From Streptomyces yangpuensis (GTDB taxonomy: Bacteria; Actinomycetota; Actinomycetes; Streptomycetales; Streptomycetaceae), in the NCBI RefSeq assembly GCF_001005295.1, contig NZ_LBMK01000002.1:1803196-1867195 (forward strand): DNA of 64,000 bases, read 5' to 3'. This document shows positions 22,745 to 31,620 of the stretch, piece after piece. A model generated the notes under the pieces. It was given only the letters and a program-made list of their open reading frames with translations. It ran no database searches and was not told the origin of the DNA. The translations under genes were made by a program, and so were the position numbers. The stretch's first letter is position 1; every line of letters starts with the position of its first letter.

Positions 22745-23482
22745 TCAGCGAGGGGAGAGGAGGCAGAACTCGTTGCCCTCCGGGTCGGCCAGAATCCTCC
22801 AGGAGATCGCGGACTGGTCGATACCGGGGTCCGTGGCGCCCAGGGCGCGCAGCCGGGCCTCCTCTACCGCCAGGTCGTCGCCGCGGTAGGGGCTGATGTC
22901 GAGGTGCACGCGGTTCCACCCGCTCTTGGTGTCGGGGGTGCGGACGAACTCCAGGTAGGGGCCGACGCCTTGGGCGGAACGCATGGTCGCCCCGTCGTCG
23001 GTGACCTCGTGGAGCTTCCAGTCCATCGCCTCGTCCCAGAACCGGGCCATCGCCCGCGGGTCGGCACAGTCGACCACCACCGCGGCGATCGGCCCGGTGC
23101 CCTCGTAGACCGGACGGGGTTCCAGGACGCAGAACTCGTTGCCCTCCGGGTCGGCCATGACCGTCCAGGGGACGTCGCCCTGCCCCACGTCGGCGAGCGT
23201 CGCGCCCAGCTCGCGCAGGCGCGCGACCAGCTCCGCCTGGTGGGCCGCGGAGGTGGTGGCCAGATCGAGGTGCACCCGGTTCTTCCCCGTCTTGGGTTCC
23301 GGGCGGGCGATGAGGTCGATGCAGACGGCGCTGGGGTCGGGGTAGGTGAAGCCCACGGGTTCGAGGTTCGTCACGCCGGGCCCCTCGCTGTCGATGCCCC
23401 ACCCGAGTGCCTCCGCCCAGAACCGGCCGAGCGCGGAGTCGTCGTGGGCCTTCATGTTGATCTGCACGAGTCTCGTAGCCAT
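22745..23482 (-). CDS. Tandem VOC (glyoxalase-like) protein
   Basis: A 245-residue protein made of two similar halves. Each starts with a short strand and an 'RFWAEALGW'/'RFWDEAMDW' helix, continues with 'NRVHLDLATTSAAHQ'/'NRVHLDISPYRG', and ends with the shared 'LADPEGNEFC' or 'MADPEGNEFC' motif. This is the glyoxalase_6 (TioX-like) subgroup often found as two fused modules. ATG 23482 fits the family; the frame opens slightly further upstream. The function is uncertain: either an enzyme or a small-molecule-binding resistance protein. Confidence 0.9.
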   Translation of the reverse strand: MATRLVQINMKAHDDSALGRFWAEALGWGIDSEGPGVTNLEPVGFTYPDPSAVCIDLIARPEPKTGKNRVHLDLATTSAAHQAELVARLRELGATLADVGQGDVPWTVMADPEGNEFCVLEPRPVYEGTGPIAAVVVDCADPRAMARFWDEAMDWKLHEVTDDGATMRSAQGVGPYLEFVRTPDTKSGWNRVHLDISPYRGDDLAVEEARLRALGATDPGIDQSAISWRILADPEGNEFCLLSPR

Positions 23483-23567
23483 GCCGAAGATCATAAAAGC
23501 TGTCGCAGGTCGGGGCTGCGACTTAACAGCATTAGGCAATATGTTGTCTGTTTGGCGTCATGATGTC

Positions 23568-23918
23568 ATGAATGACACGGATGCGATCAGTCGTCTGCAG
23601 GCCGCCAGGGAGCGAGGTGCGGCCGCCCGGCCCAGGGTCGGCGGCTTCCCCTGCCTGACCGAGCACGGAAACGCTGTCGTCCAGGGCGAGCCGCTCGTCA
23701 CCGGCTTCGCTGTGGCACCGCCGTTCGCCCGGGCCGGCCTGATCGCGGCGCTGCGTGCGGACCAGTCCGGGGAGACGACGTTCCGCGAGTTCGTCCGCGG
23801 CCGCTGGGCTGCGGGCATCGTCCGGTACGACGTCGACACCGCCGCCCGCACCTGCACCTACTACGGGGCGGACGGCGCGTCCTACACCGAGGACTATCCA
23901 GCCGTCGTGCTCCCCTGA
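23568..23918 (+). CDS. DUF1398 family protein
   Basis: A 116-residue protein with the DUF1398 pattern: an N-terminal helical part, then 'TFREFVRGRWAAGIVRYDVD' followed by 'YYGADGASYTEDYPAV'. The family is named after enterobacterial YbcV-like proteins and has no established activity. It is divergent from the tandem-VOC gene with an AT-rich 85-bp promoter gap. ATG 23568 is chosen; ATG 23541 would add nine residues. Neither has a strong ribosome binding site. Confidence 0.75.
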   Translation: MNDTDAISRLQAARERGAAARPRVGGFPCLTEHGNAVVQGEPLVTGFAVAPPFARAGLIAALRADQSGETTFREFVRGRWAAGIVRYDVDTAARTCTYYGADGASYTEDYPAVVLP

Positions 23919-24221
23919 GCGGGGCGCGGGCCCGGGGCTCGCGGGGCTGGGCGCGGGCCGCAGGGCGAACGGCGTACGGGAAGCGGCACGGCGGGAGAAG
24001 CGGCGGCGGGACAAGGTGGCCGGAGAAGGTGCGGCGGGGGAACCTTCGGCGCCCCGCGGGCTGTCGCCACCGCACGCGGTCGCGCCCGTGGCAGACTCGG
24101 TCCCCTCCGGCCCGGCCGCCGCGCAGCGGGCGGGACGCCCCACTCCGATGAGCAGCCCACGGATCAGCCGCGCCCGCCGTCGGCCGCGCCCGATTCCGGG
24201 CCCGGTCCCGCGGGAGGCCCC
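23919..24221. other. 303-bp spacer before the GH2 gene
   Basis: Nothing convincing is coded here. The first 50 bases are very GC-rich (GGGCGCGGGCCCGGGGC) and may fold as a terminator for the DUF1398 gene. The rest should hold the promoter of the secreted GH2 enzyme. The GGGAGG ribosome binding site is at its right end. Confidence 0.5.
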
Positions 24222-27047
24222 GTGCTCCGCCGACTCGCCCACCCCTGCCGCCACCGCCCGCACCGACTCCATGGCCGCCACCGCCCGCACCGACCCCACG
24301 GCCACCACCACCGCCGCCACCGCACGCGGGCCGTCGCCCTCGCCGTGGCCGGCCTGGCGCTCCTCCTCACCGCGGGCACCTCCGGCGCGGCGGCCCCCGC
24401 CGTACCCGCCCCCGGGTCGGTACCCCGTACGCCGTCGGCCACGGCGCCGACGACCGCCGTGCCCGACGCGCCCGGCAGCGCGACCCCTCTCTCGGGCTAC
24501 GCCGTCCAGTCCACCGCCAAGGTCACCGACACGGCCGAAGCCGTGTCCAGCCCCGGCTATCCGGCCACCGGCTGGTATCCCGCGGGCCCCCGGTCCACCG
24601 TCCTCGCCGCGCTGCTCGCCGCGGGCGTGTACCCGGACCCCTTCCACTCCACCCGGCAGAAGCTGATCCCCGCCGCGGACTTCACCGTGCCCTGGTGGTA
24701 CCGCTCCGACTTCACCCTCGCCGACACGACGGCCCGTACCCACCTGGACCTCAGCGGCGTCATCTCCGCCGCCGACGTCTACGTCAACGGACACCGGATC
24801 GCCACCACCGGCACGGTCACCGGCGCCTACACCCGCCACGAGTTCGACGTCACCGCCCTCGTCAGGCCCGGAACCAATACCGTCGCCTTCCGGATCCAGC
24901 CCAACAATCCGCGCAAGCACCTCACCATGGGCTGGCTCGACTGGCTGCAACCGCCCCCGGACCAGAACATGGGCATCGTCCGCGACGTCACCGTCCGCCG
25001 TGCCGGACCCGTCGCCCTGCGCGACGCCCACGTGGTGACGGCCCTCGCCATGCCGTCCATGGCGTCCGCCGACCTCACCGTCAAGGCCCGGCTGCGCAAT
25101 GACTCCGACGTCACCGTCACCACGACCCTGTCCGGCACCGTCAGCGGCGGCGCGCCCTTCGGCCGCAGTGTCACGCTGGCCCCCCACGAGACCCGGGCGG
25201 TGGTCTTCGCACCCGCCGAACACCCGGCGCTGCGGCTGGAATCGCCCCGCGTGTGGTGGCCGGCCCAGATGGGCGGGCAGCCGATGTACGCGCTCGACCT
25301 CACGGCCACCGTGAACACCACCCCCTCCGACACCGCCCACCAGGCCTTCGGCATCCGCGACGTACGCGCACCCCTCAACGCGGACGGCGCCCGCCAGTAC
25401 GAGATCAACGGCCGCCCCCTCCTCGTCAAGGGCGGCGGCTGGTCCCCCGACGAGTTCCTCCGCTGGGACTCGACCTACACCGAGGACCGTCTGAAGTACG
25501 CCCTCGACCTCGGCCTGAACACCCTGCGCCTGGAAGGACACATCGAGCCCGACGAGTTCTTCGACCTCGCCGACCGGCACGGCATCCTCACCCTCCCCGG
25601 CTGGGAGTGCTGCACCAAATGGGAGGGCGAGACCAACCGCTCAGGCTCCGGCGAACGTTGGACCACCGCCGACCACTCCGTGGCCCGGGCCTCGATGGCC
25701 GCCGAGGCCGCCCGGCTGCGCCACCACCCCAGCGTCATCTCCTTCCTGATCGGCAGTGACGCCGCACCGAACGAGGAGATCGAACGCGGCTACCTCGACG
25801 CGCTGAAAGCCGCCGACTGGACCGCCCCGGTGATCCCCGCCGCCTCCGACACCTCGTCCCCGATCACCGGCCGCTCCGGCATGAAGATGACCGGACCGTA
25901 CGACTGGGTCCCGCCGGGCTACTGGTACGACAAGCGCGAGGGAGGGGCGAGCGGTTTCAATTCCGAGACCAGCGCCGGCCCCGACATCCCGACCCTCGAC
26001 ACCCTGCGTCGCATGATGACCCCGGCCGAACTCGAAACCCTGTGGAAGGACCCGACCGCCCCCCAGTACCACCGCTCCCCGTCCGCCACCTTCGACACGC
26101 TGGAGCTCTACGACGCCGCCCTCACTGCCCGCTACGGAGCCCCGGCGAGCCTGGAGGACTACGTACGCAAGGCGCAGCTCGCCCAGTACGAGAACGTACG
26201 CGCGCAGTTCGAGGCGTACGCCCGCAACGCCAAGGATCCCTCGGACCCGTCGACGGGCGTCGTCTACTGGATGTTCAACAGCGGCTGGACCTCGCTCCAC
26301 TGGCAGCTCGTGGACCGCTACCTCGACCAGGGCGGCGCCTACTTCGGCGCGAAGAAGGCGAACGAACCCCTGCACGTCCAGTACGGCTACGACGACCGCT
26401 CCGTGACGGTCGTCAACAACCGCACCGCGCCCGCCTCCGGACTGACCGCCCGGGTGACGCTCTTCGCCCCCGACGGCACACAGAAGTACGACCGCACGGC
26501 GACCGGCCTGAGCGTCGCCGCCGACGGCGCGAGCAGCACCGTGCTCACGGTTCCCGAGTCGGTGCCGGGCCTGCCCACCACGTACCTGGCCAGGCTGCTG
26601 CTCACCGACGCCGCCGGACGGGAGGTGAGCCGTAACGTCTACTGGCTCTCCACCGAGGAGGACGTCCTCGACCACGAGCGCAGCGACTGGTACCACACGC
26701 CCACCACCTCCTACGCCGACCTGCGCGGGCTGGCCGCGATGCCGCGGACGGCGGTCGCCGCCACGGCCTCGACGACGGCCGGCGCCTCCGGGACGTCCAC
26801 GACAACCGTGACCCTGCGCCACGCGGGCACCGGCGGCACCCCGGCCCTGCTCACGGACGTCCACCTGGTGGGGGAGCAGGGAACACCGGTGCTGCCCGTG
26901 CGGTGGACCGACAATCAGGTCAGCCTCTGGCCGGGGGAGTCGGTCACGCTGACGGCGACGTACCGGACCGCGGACCTGCACGGCAGCGCGCCCCGGCTGC
27001 GGATCTCCGGCTGGAACACGCCGACGTCGACGATCCCGGCGGCCTGA
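24222..27047 (+). CDS. Secreted GH2 exo-beta-D-glucosaminidase-like enzyme
   Basis: A 941-residue glycoside hydrolase of family 2, closest in motifs to exo-chitosanase CsxA, which removes glucosamine from chito-oligosaccharide ends. A long Arg/His-rich n-region (residues 1-36) precedes a hydrophobic signal core (AVALAVAGLALLLTAG) and cleavage near 'SGAAAPA'. The sugar-binding jelly roll is about 90-260 and the Ig-like domain about 265-385. The TIM barrel follows, with acid/base D513 in 'FLIGSDAAPNEE' and nucleophile E582 in 'GFNSETSAGPD'; C-terminal beta domains follow. GTG 24222 has GGGAGG close upstream. It is a single gene, flanked by convergent genes. Confidence 0.92.
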   Translation: MLRRLAHPCRHRPHRLHGRHRPHRPHGHHHRRHRTRAVALAVAGLALLLTAGTSGAAAPAVPAPGSVPRTPSATAPTTAVPDAPGSATPLSGYAVQSTAKVTDTAEAVSSPGYPATGWYPAGPRSTVLAALLAAGVYPDPFHSTRQKLIPAADFTVPWWYRSDFTLADTTARTHLDLSGVISAADVYVNGHRIATTGTVTGAYTRHEFDVTALVRPGTNTVAFRIQPNNPRKHLTMGWLDWLQPPPDQNMGIVRDVTVRRAGPVALRDAHVVTALAMPSMASADLTVKARLRNDSDVTVTTTLSGTVSGGAPFGRSVTLAPHETRAVVFAPAEHPALRLESPRVWWPAQMGGQPMYALDLTATVNTTPSDTAHQAFGIRDVRAPLNADGARQYEINGRPLLVKGGGWSPDEFLRWDSTYTEDRLKYALDLGLNTLRLEGHIEPDEFFDLADRHGILTLPGWECCTKWEGETNRSGSGERWTTADHSVARASMAAEAARLRHHPSVISFLIGSDAAPNEEIERGYLDALKAADWTAPVIPAASDTSSPITGRSGMKMTGPYDWVPPGYWYDKREGGASGFNSETSAGPDIPTLDTLRRMMTPAELETLWKDPTAPQYHRSPSATFDTLELYDAALTARYGAPASLEDYVRKAQLAQYENVRAQFEAYARNAKDPSDPSTGVVYWMFNSGWTSLHWQLVDRYLDQGGAYFGAKKANEPLHVQYGYDDRSVTVVNNRTAPASGLTARVTLFAPDGTQKYDRTATGLSVAADGASSTVLTVPESVPGLPTTYLARLLLTDAAGREVSRNVYWLSTEEDVLDHERSDWYHTPTTSYADLRGLAAMPRTAVAATASTTAGASGTSTTTVTLRHAGTGGTPALLTDVHLVGEQGTPVLPVRWTDNQVSLWPGESVTLTATYRTADLHGSAPRLRISGWNTPTSTIPAA

Positions 27048-27073
27048 CGGCGGCCCGGCCCCGCGGCAGGGGG

Positions 27074-27667
27074 TCAGGCCACCAGCGCGGCGGCCTCCCG
27101 CCGGGCCTGAAGGAGCCAGGCCCGGCGGGTCTCGTCGGTGGAGTCGGTGACGGTACGGAAGACCACCCGGCGTACGTCGGCGACTCCCACGTACGGCAGG
27201 ACACACGCGGCCCAGATCCGCTGGAGCGGGTCGCCGAACTCGCTCTCCTCACGCTCGCCCGGGGTGTCGGAGGTGTTCAGCACGAGGGCCCGGCCGGCCG
27301 ACAGCAGCCCGGCGGGCTCGCCGTCGGCGGTACCCAGCTTGTAGGCCACGCCGGGTACGAGGACGCGCTGGACCCAGCCCGTCAGGACGGCCGGCGGCAT
27401 GCCCCACCAGTTCGGGTGGACGAACACCAGGGCGTCGAGCCCGGCCACCTCCCGCCGGTGCTGAGCCACGCGCGGATCGTCCGCGCTCGCGGCCGCGAAG
27501 ACGGTGCCCGTCTCCGCGGCGGACAGCAGGGGCGGAAAGCCTTCGGCGTACAGATCGTGCGCGACCACCCGACACCCCCGCTCCTGCAGCTCCTCCACGA
27601 CGGCGTCGAACACCGCATGGTTGAAACTGCCCGCCCGCGGATGAGCGAGGTACACCCCGACACGCAT
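27074..27667 (-). CDS. NAD(P)H-dependent flavodoxin-fold oxidoreductase
   Basis: A 197-residue member of the flavodoxin-like quinone reductase family (KefF/MdaB/YwrO type). Phosphate-binding N-terminus 'YLAHPRAGSFNHAVFDAVVE', FMN/quinone-site motif 'LVFVHPNWWGMPPAVLTGWV' and 'LNTSDTPGERE' are visible. It likely reduces quinones or other electrophiles in the cytosol. ATG 27667 follows a G-rich stretch at suitable distance; the frame opens to 27721 but the added residues are atypical. It is convergent with the GH2 gene. Confidence 0.88.
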   Translation of the reverse strand: MRVGVYLAHPRAGSFNHAVFDAVVEELQERGCRVVAHDLYAEGFPPLLSAAETGTVFAAASADDPRVAQHRREVAGLDALVFVHPNWWGMPPAVLTGWVQRVLVPGVAYKLGTADGEPAGLLSAGRALVLNTSDTPGEREESEFGDPLQRIWAACVLPYVGVADVRRVVFRTVTDSTDETRRAWLLQARREAAALVA

Positions 27668-27748
27668 GATCCGTTCCCCCCCGGTCGACCCCGGCCGTGG
27701 CCCATTGTCCCCGACCGCCACCGACGGCCCACCGTGGCCCAGGTGGGA

Positions 27749-28255
27749 TCAGCCGACGGGCGGGGTCCAGTCGGCCGGGAGGCCGGACTGGCTGAGGACG
27801 GTGGCCAGGCTGTAGTGGTCCTTGTCGGAGGTGATGCGGCAGCGGTTCCTGTCGAGGTCGAGGATGGTCGTCATCGGTACGGCGAACGGCTTGGGCGCGC
27901 CCTTGAGGTGGCCGGAATACACGGCGCGGACGGTGACGCGGTGCCCCTCGACACGGGTGGTGCGGACGGTGACGTGGACGTTGTCGATGAGGGAGTCGGC
28001 GCGGGCCTTCCACCCGGAGATCTCCTTGCGGCCACGGAAGGTGACGGCCACGGCCTCGTCGGTGTACGTGCCGTCGGCGGTGAACAGGGCGCCGAGGGCC
28101 CGGGGATCGGTGCCGTTCCAGGCGTCGGCCCAGGCGGTGACGATCCTCGGCGCAGGTCGGCCTGTGTCCTGCGCGGCATGGGCGGCGGAGGCGGTGGCGC
28201 AGAGCGCCGCGGCGGCGGTCAGCACGCCGACGGTAAGGAGCTGGCGGGACGTCAT
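27749..28255 (-). CDS. Exported SgcJ/EcaC-type NTF2-like protein
   Basis: A 168-residue protein with a Sec signal (LLTVGVLTAAAALCATASAA, cleavage near AHAA) followed by an NTF2/SnoaL-like cone fold: 'IVTAWADAWNGTDPRALGAL' and 'FTADGTYTDEAVAVTFRG'. The family is often annotated as 'SgcJ/EcaC oxidoreductase' but activity is rarely shown. ATG 28255 has AAGGAG about 8 nt upstream. A 16-bp perfect inverted repeat lies 39 bp before the ATG and may regulate it. Confidence 0.85.
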   Translation of the reverse strand: MTSRQLLTVGVLTAAAALCATASAAHAAQDTGRPAPRIVTAWADAWNGTDPRALGALFTADGTYTDEAVAVTFRGRKEISGWKARADSLIDNVHVTVRTTRVEGHRVTVRAVYSGHLKGAPKPFAVPMTTILDLDRNRCRITSDKDHYSLATVLSQSGLPADWTPPVG

Positions 28256-28293
28256 GACGGGACTCCTTCGAGGAGGGGATGGTTGCGCGGAGG

Positions 28294-28335
28294 CGGGTGC
28301 CGGTCGAACACGTCGGCGCGTTCGACCGGCACCCG
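28294..28335. promoter_or_regulatory. 16-bp perfect inverted repeat between divergent genes
   Basis: CGGGTGCCGGTCGAAC at 28294-28309 is repeated as its exact reverse complement at 28320-28335 with a 10-nt spacer. Because both neighbours (NTF2-like protein leftward, barstar rightward) start outward from it, it is not a terminator of either. An operator or a structured leader of the leftward mRNA is more likely. Confidence 0.8.
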
Positions 28336-28489
28336 TCACACACGGTCGCGTCGAGCGCTGTCCACTCTCCAGCCCCCCACCGCGCCGGAGACTGCCCACC
28401 ACTGTCCACCCCCGTCCACAACCCCGCGGTCCGGTTGCGCTCTAGACTGCGCAGTTCAACGCCGTCAACGGCGGTCCGAGGAGGAGGGG

Positions 28490-28972
28490 ATGAGAGCCGT
28501 GGTGCACGACCCGCCCTGGCTGCACGTGATTGCGGCAGGGGGTGCCCTCCCCGTCGATCTTCTGCTGCCCGCGACGGGCACGACGTACGTGGCGCGGGTC
28601 GACGGCCGGGAGATGGCCGACCTCGACGGCGTTTTCCAGAGCTTCTACGACGGACTGCGGCTGCCCGACTACTTCGGGTGGAACTGGAACGCCCTGCACG
28701 ACTGCCTCCGTGACCTGCACTGGCTGCCCGCGGAGCACCGCGTACTGATCGTGGAGGCAGCCGACGAGGCACTCCCGGACGATCCCGACGAGCGGCTGGT
28801 GCTGTTCAGGGCCTTGCTGCGCGCCGGGAGGCGCTGGTCGTACACGCGGAAGCCCGACGGTGTCGAGCTCGGCAGGCTCGTGCTGGTCCTGTACTGCGAC
28901 GCCGGAACCGTGCCGTCCCTCCGGGAACAGCTGCAGTCGTGCTGGGCAGAGGTGACCGCGTCGCCCTCGTAG
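28490..28972 (+). CDS. Barstar-family protein
   Basis: A 160-residue protein whose middle part is a barstar fold: 'ARVDGREMADLDGVFQSFYD' followed by 'LPDYFGWNWNALHDCLRDL', the signature of barnase-inhibitor homologues. GAGGAGGGG sits directly before ATG 28490. Barstar inhibits secreted barnase-type RNases, but no RNase gene is visible nearby, so this is a solitary inhibitor, as is common in Streptomyces. The N-terminal 30 residues (WLHVIAAGG) are an extension not needed for the core fold. Confidence 0.9.
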   Translation: MRAVVHDPPWLHVIAAGGALPVDLLLPATGTTYVARVDGREMADLDGVFQSFYDGLRLPDYFGWNWNALHDCLRDLHWLPAEHRVLIVEAADEALPDDPDERLVLFRALLRAGRRWSYTRKPDGVELGRLVLVLYCDAGTVPSLREQLQSCWAEVTASPS

Positions 28973-29039
28973 ACGCTCGCGTATGCGGATGAGCGTTTCG
29001 GCTATGTCGCGTCTCGGGCCGTTCGACTTGACTGAGGGC

Positions 29040-29102
29040 ATGACGAACACGACGGACACGACGAACTCGATGAACTCGACGAACACGACGAAGAGCGACA
29101 CC
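29040..29102. repeat. 9-bp tandem repeat encoding the N-terminus of the NmrA-like protein
   Basis: Seven 9-mers of the type NCGACGAAC start at the ATG and encode an Asn/Thr/Ser-rich tail (MTNTTDTTNSMNSTNTTKSD) before the Rossmann domain. The period is the same as in the repeat tracts at 6874 and 35769, but the unit sequence differs. Confidence 0.9.
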
Positions 29103-29918
29103 CGGGCCCTCACCCTCGTCATCGGTGGGAACGGCAAGACCGGCCGCAAGGTCGCCGAGAAGCTGACGGCCCAGGGCCGGCCCGTCCGGGTCGGGTCCCG
29201 CAGCGGGACGCCGGCCTTCGACTGGAACGAGCCCACCACCTGGCTCCCGGCACTGGAGGGCGTCGGCCGGGTGTACGTGACCTACTACCCCGACCTCGCC
29301 TTCCCGGGTGCCCCCGAGCAGGTGGGCGCCTTCGCCGAGGCCGCGGTCGCCGCCGGGGCCCGCCGCCTCGTGCTGCTGTCCGGGCGGGGAGAGGAGGCCG
29401 CGCAGCTCAGCGAGGAGAAGCTGAAGGCGTCCGGGGCCGACTGGACGGTCGTCCGGGCCAGTTGGTTCAACCAGAACTTCGACGAGAGCTTCTTCCTGGA
29501 GCCGGTACGGGCCGGGGTGATCGCCCTGCCGACCGCGGACGGGGTCGAGGCGTTCGTCGACACCGAGGACATCGCCGACGTGGTGGTGGCCGCGCTGACC
29601 GACGACCGGCACATCGGCAGGACCTACGAGCTGTCGGGCCCCCGGCTCATGAGCTTCGCCGACGTCGCAGCCGAGCTGTCGCAGGTCACCGGCCGGGAGA
29701 TCGTCTACGTACCGGTCACGGACGAGGCCTACCGCGCGGAACTGCGGGAGCACGGTGTCCCGGAGGACTTCGCCGAATTGTTCACCCTGATCGTGGACGG
29801 GCGCAACGCGCACCTCGTCCACGGGGTCGAGGAGGTCCTGGGCCGCCCGCCCAGGGACTTCGCGGACTTCGCCCGCGAGGCGGCGGCCACCGGCGTCTGG
29901 GACGTCCCTTCCGCCTGA
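29040..29918 (+). CDS. NmrA-like NAD(P)-binding protein
   Basis: A 292-residue atypical short-chain dehydrogenase (SDR_a5/NmrA-type). The dinucleotide motif is 'VIGGNGKTGRKVAEKL' (about 27-42), followed by 'RRLVLLSGRGEEAA' and 'VRASWFNQNFDESFF'. Such proteins act as redox sensors or azo/quinone reductases. The first 21 residues are a low-complexity Asn/Thr tail encoded by 9-bp repeats. It is followed after 35 bp by an AraC-type regulator in the same direction, so the two probably form an operon. Confidence 0.9.
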   Translation: MTNTTDTTNSMNSTNTTKSDTRALTLVIGGNGKTGRKVAEKLTAQGRPVRVGSRSGTPAFDWNEPTTWLPALEGVGRVYVTYYPDLAFPGAPEQVGAFAEAAVAAGARRLVLLSGRGEEAAQLSEEKLKASGADWTVVRASWFNQNFDESFFLEPVRAGVIALPTADGVEAFVDTEDIADVVVAALTDDRHIGRTYELSGPRLMSFADVAAELSQVTGREIVYVPVTDEAYRAELREHGVPEDFAELFTLIVDGRNAHLVHGVEEVLGRPPRDFADFAREAAATGVWDVPSA

Positions 29919-29953
29919 CCGGCCGGGAGCGCGGTGGTGGAGAAGATGTACGC

Positions 29954-30973
29954 ATGGACATGTTGACCGGCCTGCTCGAAGGCCCCCAGGCCCGGGGGGC
30001 CTTCCTCCTCAAGTCCGTCCTCAACCCGCCGTGGGCCATGCGGATCGAGGACCGCGCTCCGCTGTCGATCGCGACGATGGTGCGCGGTTCCGCGTGGCTG
30101 CTGCCCGACGGGGGAGAGCCGGTACCGGTCGCCCCGGGCGACGTGGCGTTGGTGCGCGGGCCCGACCCGTACACGGTGGCCGACTCCCCGGACACACCGG
30201 TGACGGTGACGGTGGGAGCGGACCAGCGGTGCAGCACACCGGAGGGGGAGGACGTCACGGACTCCATGGCGCTGGGGGTGCGGACCTGGGGAGCCGCCCA
30301 CCAGCACGCCGGTTCGGCGGTGATGCTCAGCGGCACCTATCAGGCGCCGAGCGAGATCGGCCGCCGGCTGCTGGGCGCACTGCCGAAGATCCTGGTCAGG
30401 CCGGCGAAGGCCGCGGACGCGACGCTGATCGACCTGCTCGCCTCCGAGATCTCCAGCGAGGAGCCGGGCCAGGAGGTGGTGCTGGACCGGCTGTTGGACC
30501 TGCTCCTGATCGGGGTCCTGCGGGCGTGGCCGTCGGCGGCCGGTTCGAGCGCGCCCGCCTGGTTCCGCGCCCAGAGCGATCCGGTGGTCGGCCCGGCGCT
30601 GCGGCTGCTGCACGAGAGCCCGGCGCACGCGTGGACCGTGGCGGAACTGGCCGTACGGGTCGGGGTGTCACGGGCGCAGTTGGCCCGCCGGTTCAGGGAG
30701 GTGATGGGGGAGCCGCCCGTCGGCTATCTGACGGGCTGGCGGCTCGCGCTGGCGGCGGACATGCTGCGTGAGCCGGACGCTACGGTCGAGAGGGTGGCCC
30801 GCCGGGTCGGTTACGGCAGCGCCTTCGCCCTGTCGGCGGCCTTCAAACGGGTCCGGGGGATGAGCCCCCAGGCCTTCCGTGCGGGCGGGTCCGGGCCCGG
30901 GGCGGGGCTGGCGCCGGGGCCCGGGGGAACGGTGGTCCTCAGCCCGCCGGAGGTGCGGCCGGGGCGAGGGTGA
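29954..30973 (+). CDS. AraC-family regulator with cupin sensor
   Basis: A 339-residue regulator. The N-terminal half is a cupin_6-type sensor ('MVRGSAWLLPDGGEPVPVAP', then 'GDVALVRGPDPYTVAD'). The C-terminal half carries two AraC helix-turn-helix motifs ('WTVAELAVRVGVSRAQLARR' and 'VERVARRVGYGSAFALSAAF') and ends 'MSPQAFR'. Cupin-type AraC proteins are typically encoded next to the oxidoreductase they control; the NmrA-like gene upstream is the likely target. Its last 35 bp overlap the 3' end of the convergent GNAT gene. Confidence 0.93.
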   Translation: MDMLTGLLEGPQARGAFLLKSVLNPPWAMRIEDRAPLSIATMVRGSAWLLPDGGEPVPVAPGDVALVRGPDPYTVADSPDTPVTVTVGADQRCSTPEGEDVTDSMALGVRTWGAAHQHAGSAVMLSGTYQAPSEIGRRLLGALPKILVRPAKAADATLIDLLASEISSEEPGQEVVLDRLLDLLLIGVLRAWPSAAGSSAPAWFRAQSDPVVGPALRLLHESPAHAWTVAELAVRVGVSRAQLARRFREVMGEPPVGYLTGWRLALAADMLREPDATVERVARRVGYGSAFALSAAFKRVRGMSPQAFRAGGSGPGAGLAPGPGGTVVLSPPEVRPGRG

Positions 30974-31454
30974 GAACGCCCACCCGTTCGTCACCGCTGA
31001 GTTCGCCGGTGGGGGTGAACCCGAGTCCCAGGTAGAAGGGTTCGGGACTGCCGGGGCCGAGGTGCCAGCTGACGTGGACCGCCGCGTGGGACCCTCGGCG
31101 GCGGATCTCGTCGACGACGGAACGCACGGCGAAGCGGCCGTAGCCCTTGCCCTGGTGGCCGGCGTCGATGTTGAGGCGCCAGATGCCGCTGCGCCGGTCT
31201 GCCGGGTCGGCCGCCGGGTCCCAGACGATGTCGTGGAAGGCCATCACGAAGCCGACGACATCGTCTCCGTCGACGACGGCGCGCGGCCAGGCGCAAGTGG
31301 GGTGGACGTACGCCTCGGCAAGGGACTTCACGACGGGGGACACCAAGTGCGTCTGATCGGGGCGCACTTGCACGGCACACACCGCGTCGAAGTTGTCGGC
31401 GGTGACGGGTTCCGTTCGCAGGGTCCGCTGCGGCGGGACGATCATGGCGGGCAT
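30939..31454 (-). CDS. GNAT family N-acetyltransferase
   Basis: A 171-residue protein of the GNAT fold resembling spermidine/diamine acetyltransferases. The acetyl-CoA motif is 'LNIDAGHQGKGYGRFAVRSV' (Q/R-x-x-G-x-G), and 'FYLGLGFTPTGELSGDE' is the C-terminal strand-helix. Substrate unknown. ATG 31454 is used; a second Met at position 4 is possible. It overlaps the convergent AraC gene tail-to-tail by 35 bp. Confidence 0.9.
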   Translation of the reverse strand: MPAMIVPPQRTLRTEPVTADNFDAVCAVQVRPDQTHLVSPVVKSLAEAYVHPTCAWPRAVVDGDDVVGFVMAFHDIVWDPAADPADRRSGIWRLNIDAGHQGKGYGRFAVRSVVDEIRRRGSHAAVHVSWHLGPGSPEPFYLGLGFTPTGELSGDERVGVLTLAPAAPPAG

Positions 31455-31620
31455 GACGTCACCCTAGCGCCCCCCGCTGCCCCACCCGGGAAGCCCTTCG
31501 GAGGGGTACTGCTCCTGCCGCTGTCAAGACACGAATGTCCGAGACATGACCGGCGGCCCCGCAGTCCTGTCTGGTGGAGGTCAGCGCCGCCGCACAGCGG
31601 CACGGGAGAGGTGAGTGGCG

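Noticed and set aside
23532..25580. 682-residue minus-strand ORF across the DUF1398 and GH2 genes
   Set aside because: Antisense to the GH2 gene with its catalytic motifs; Gly/Val-rich sequence typical of shadow frames.
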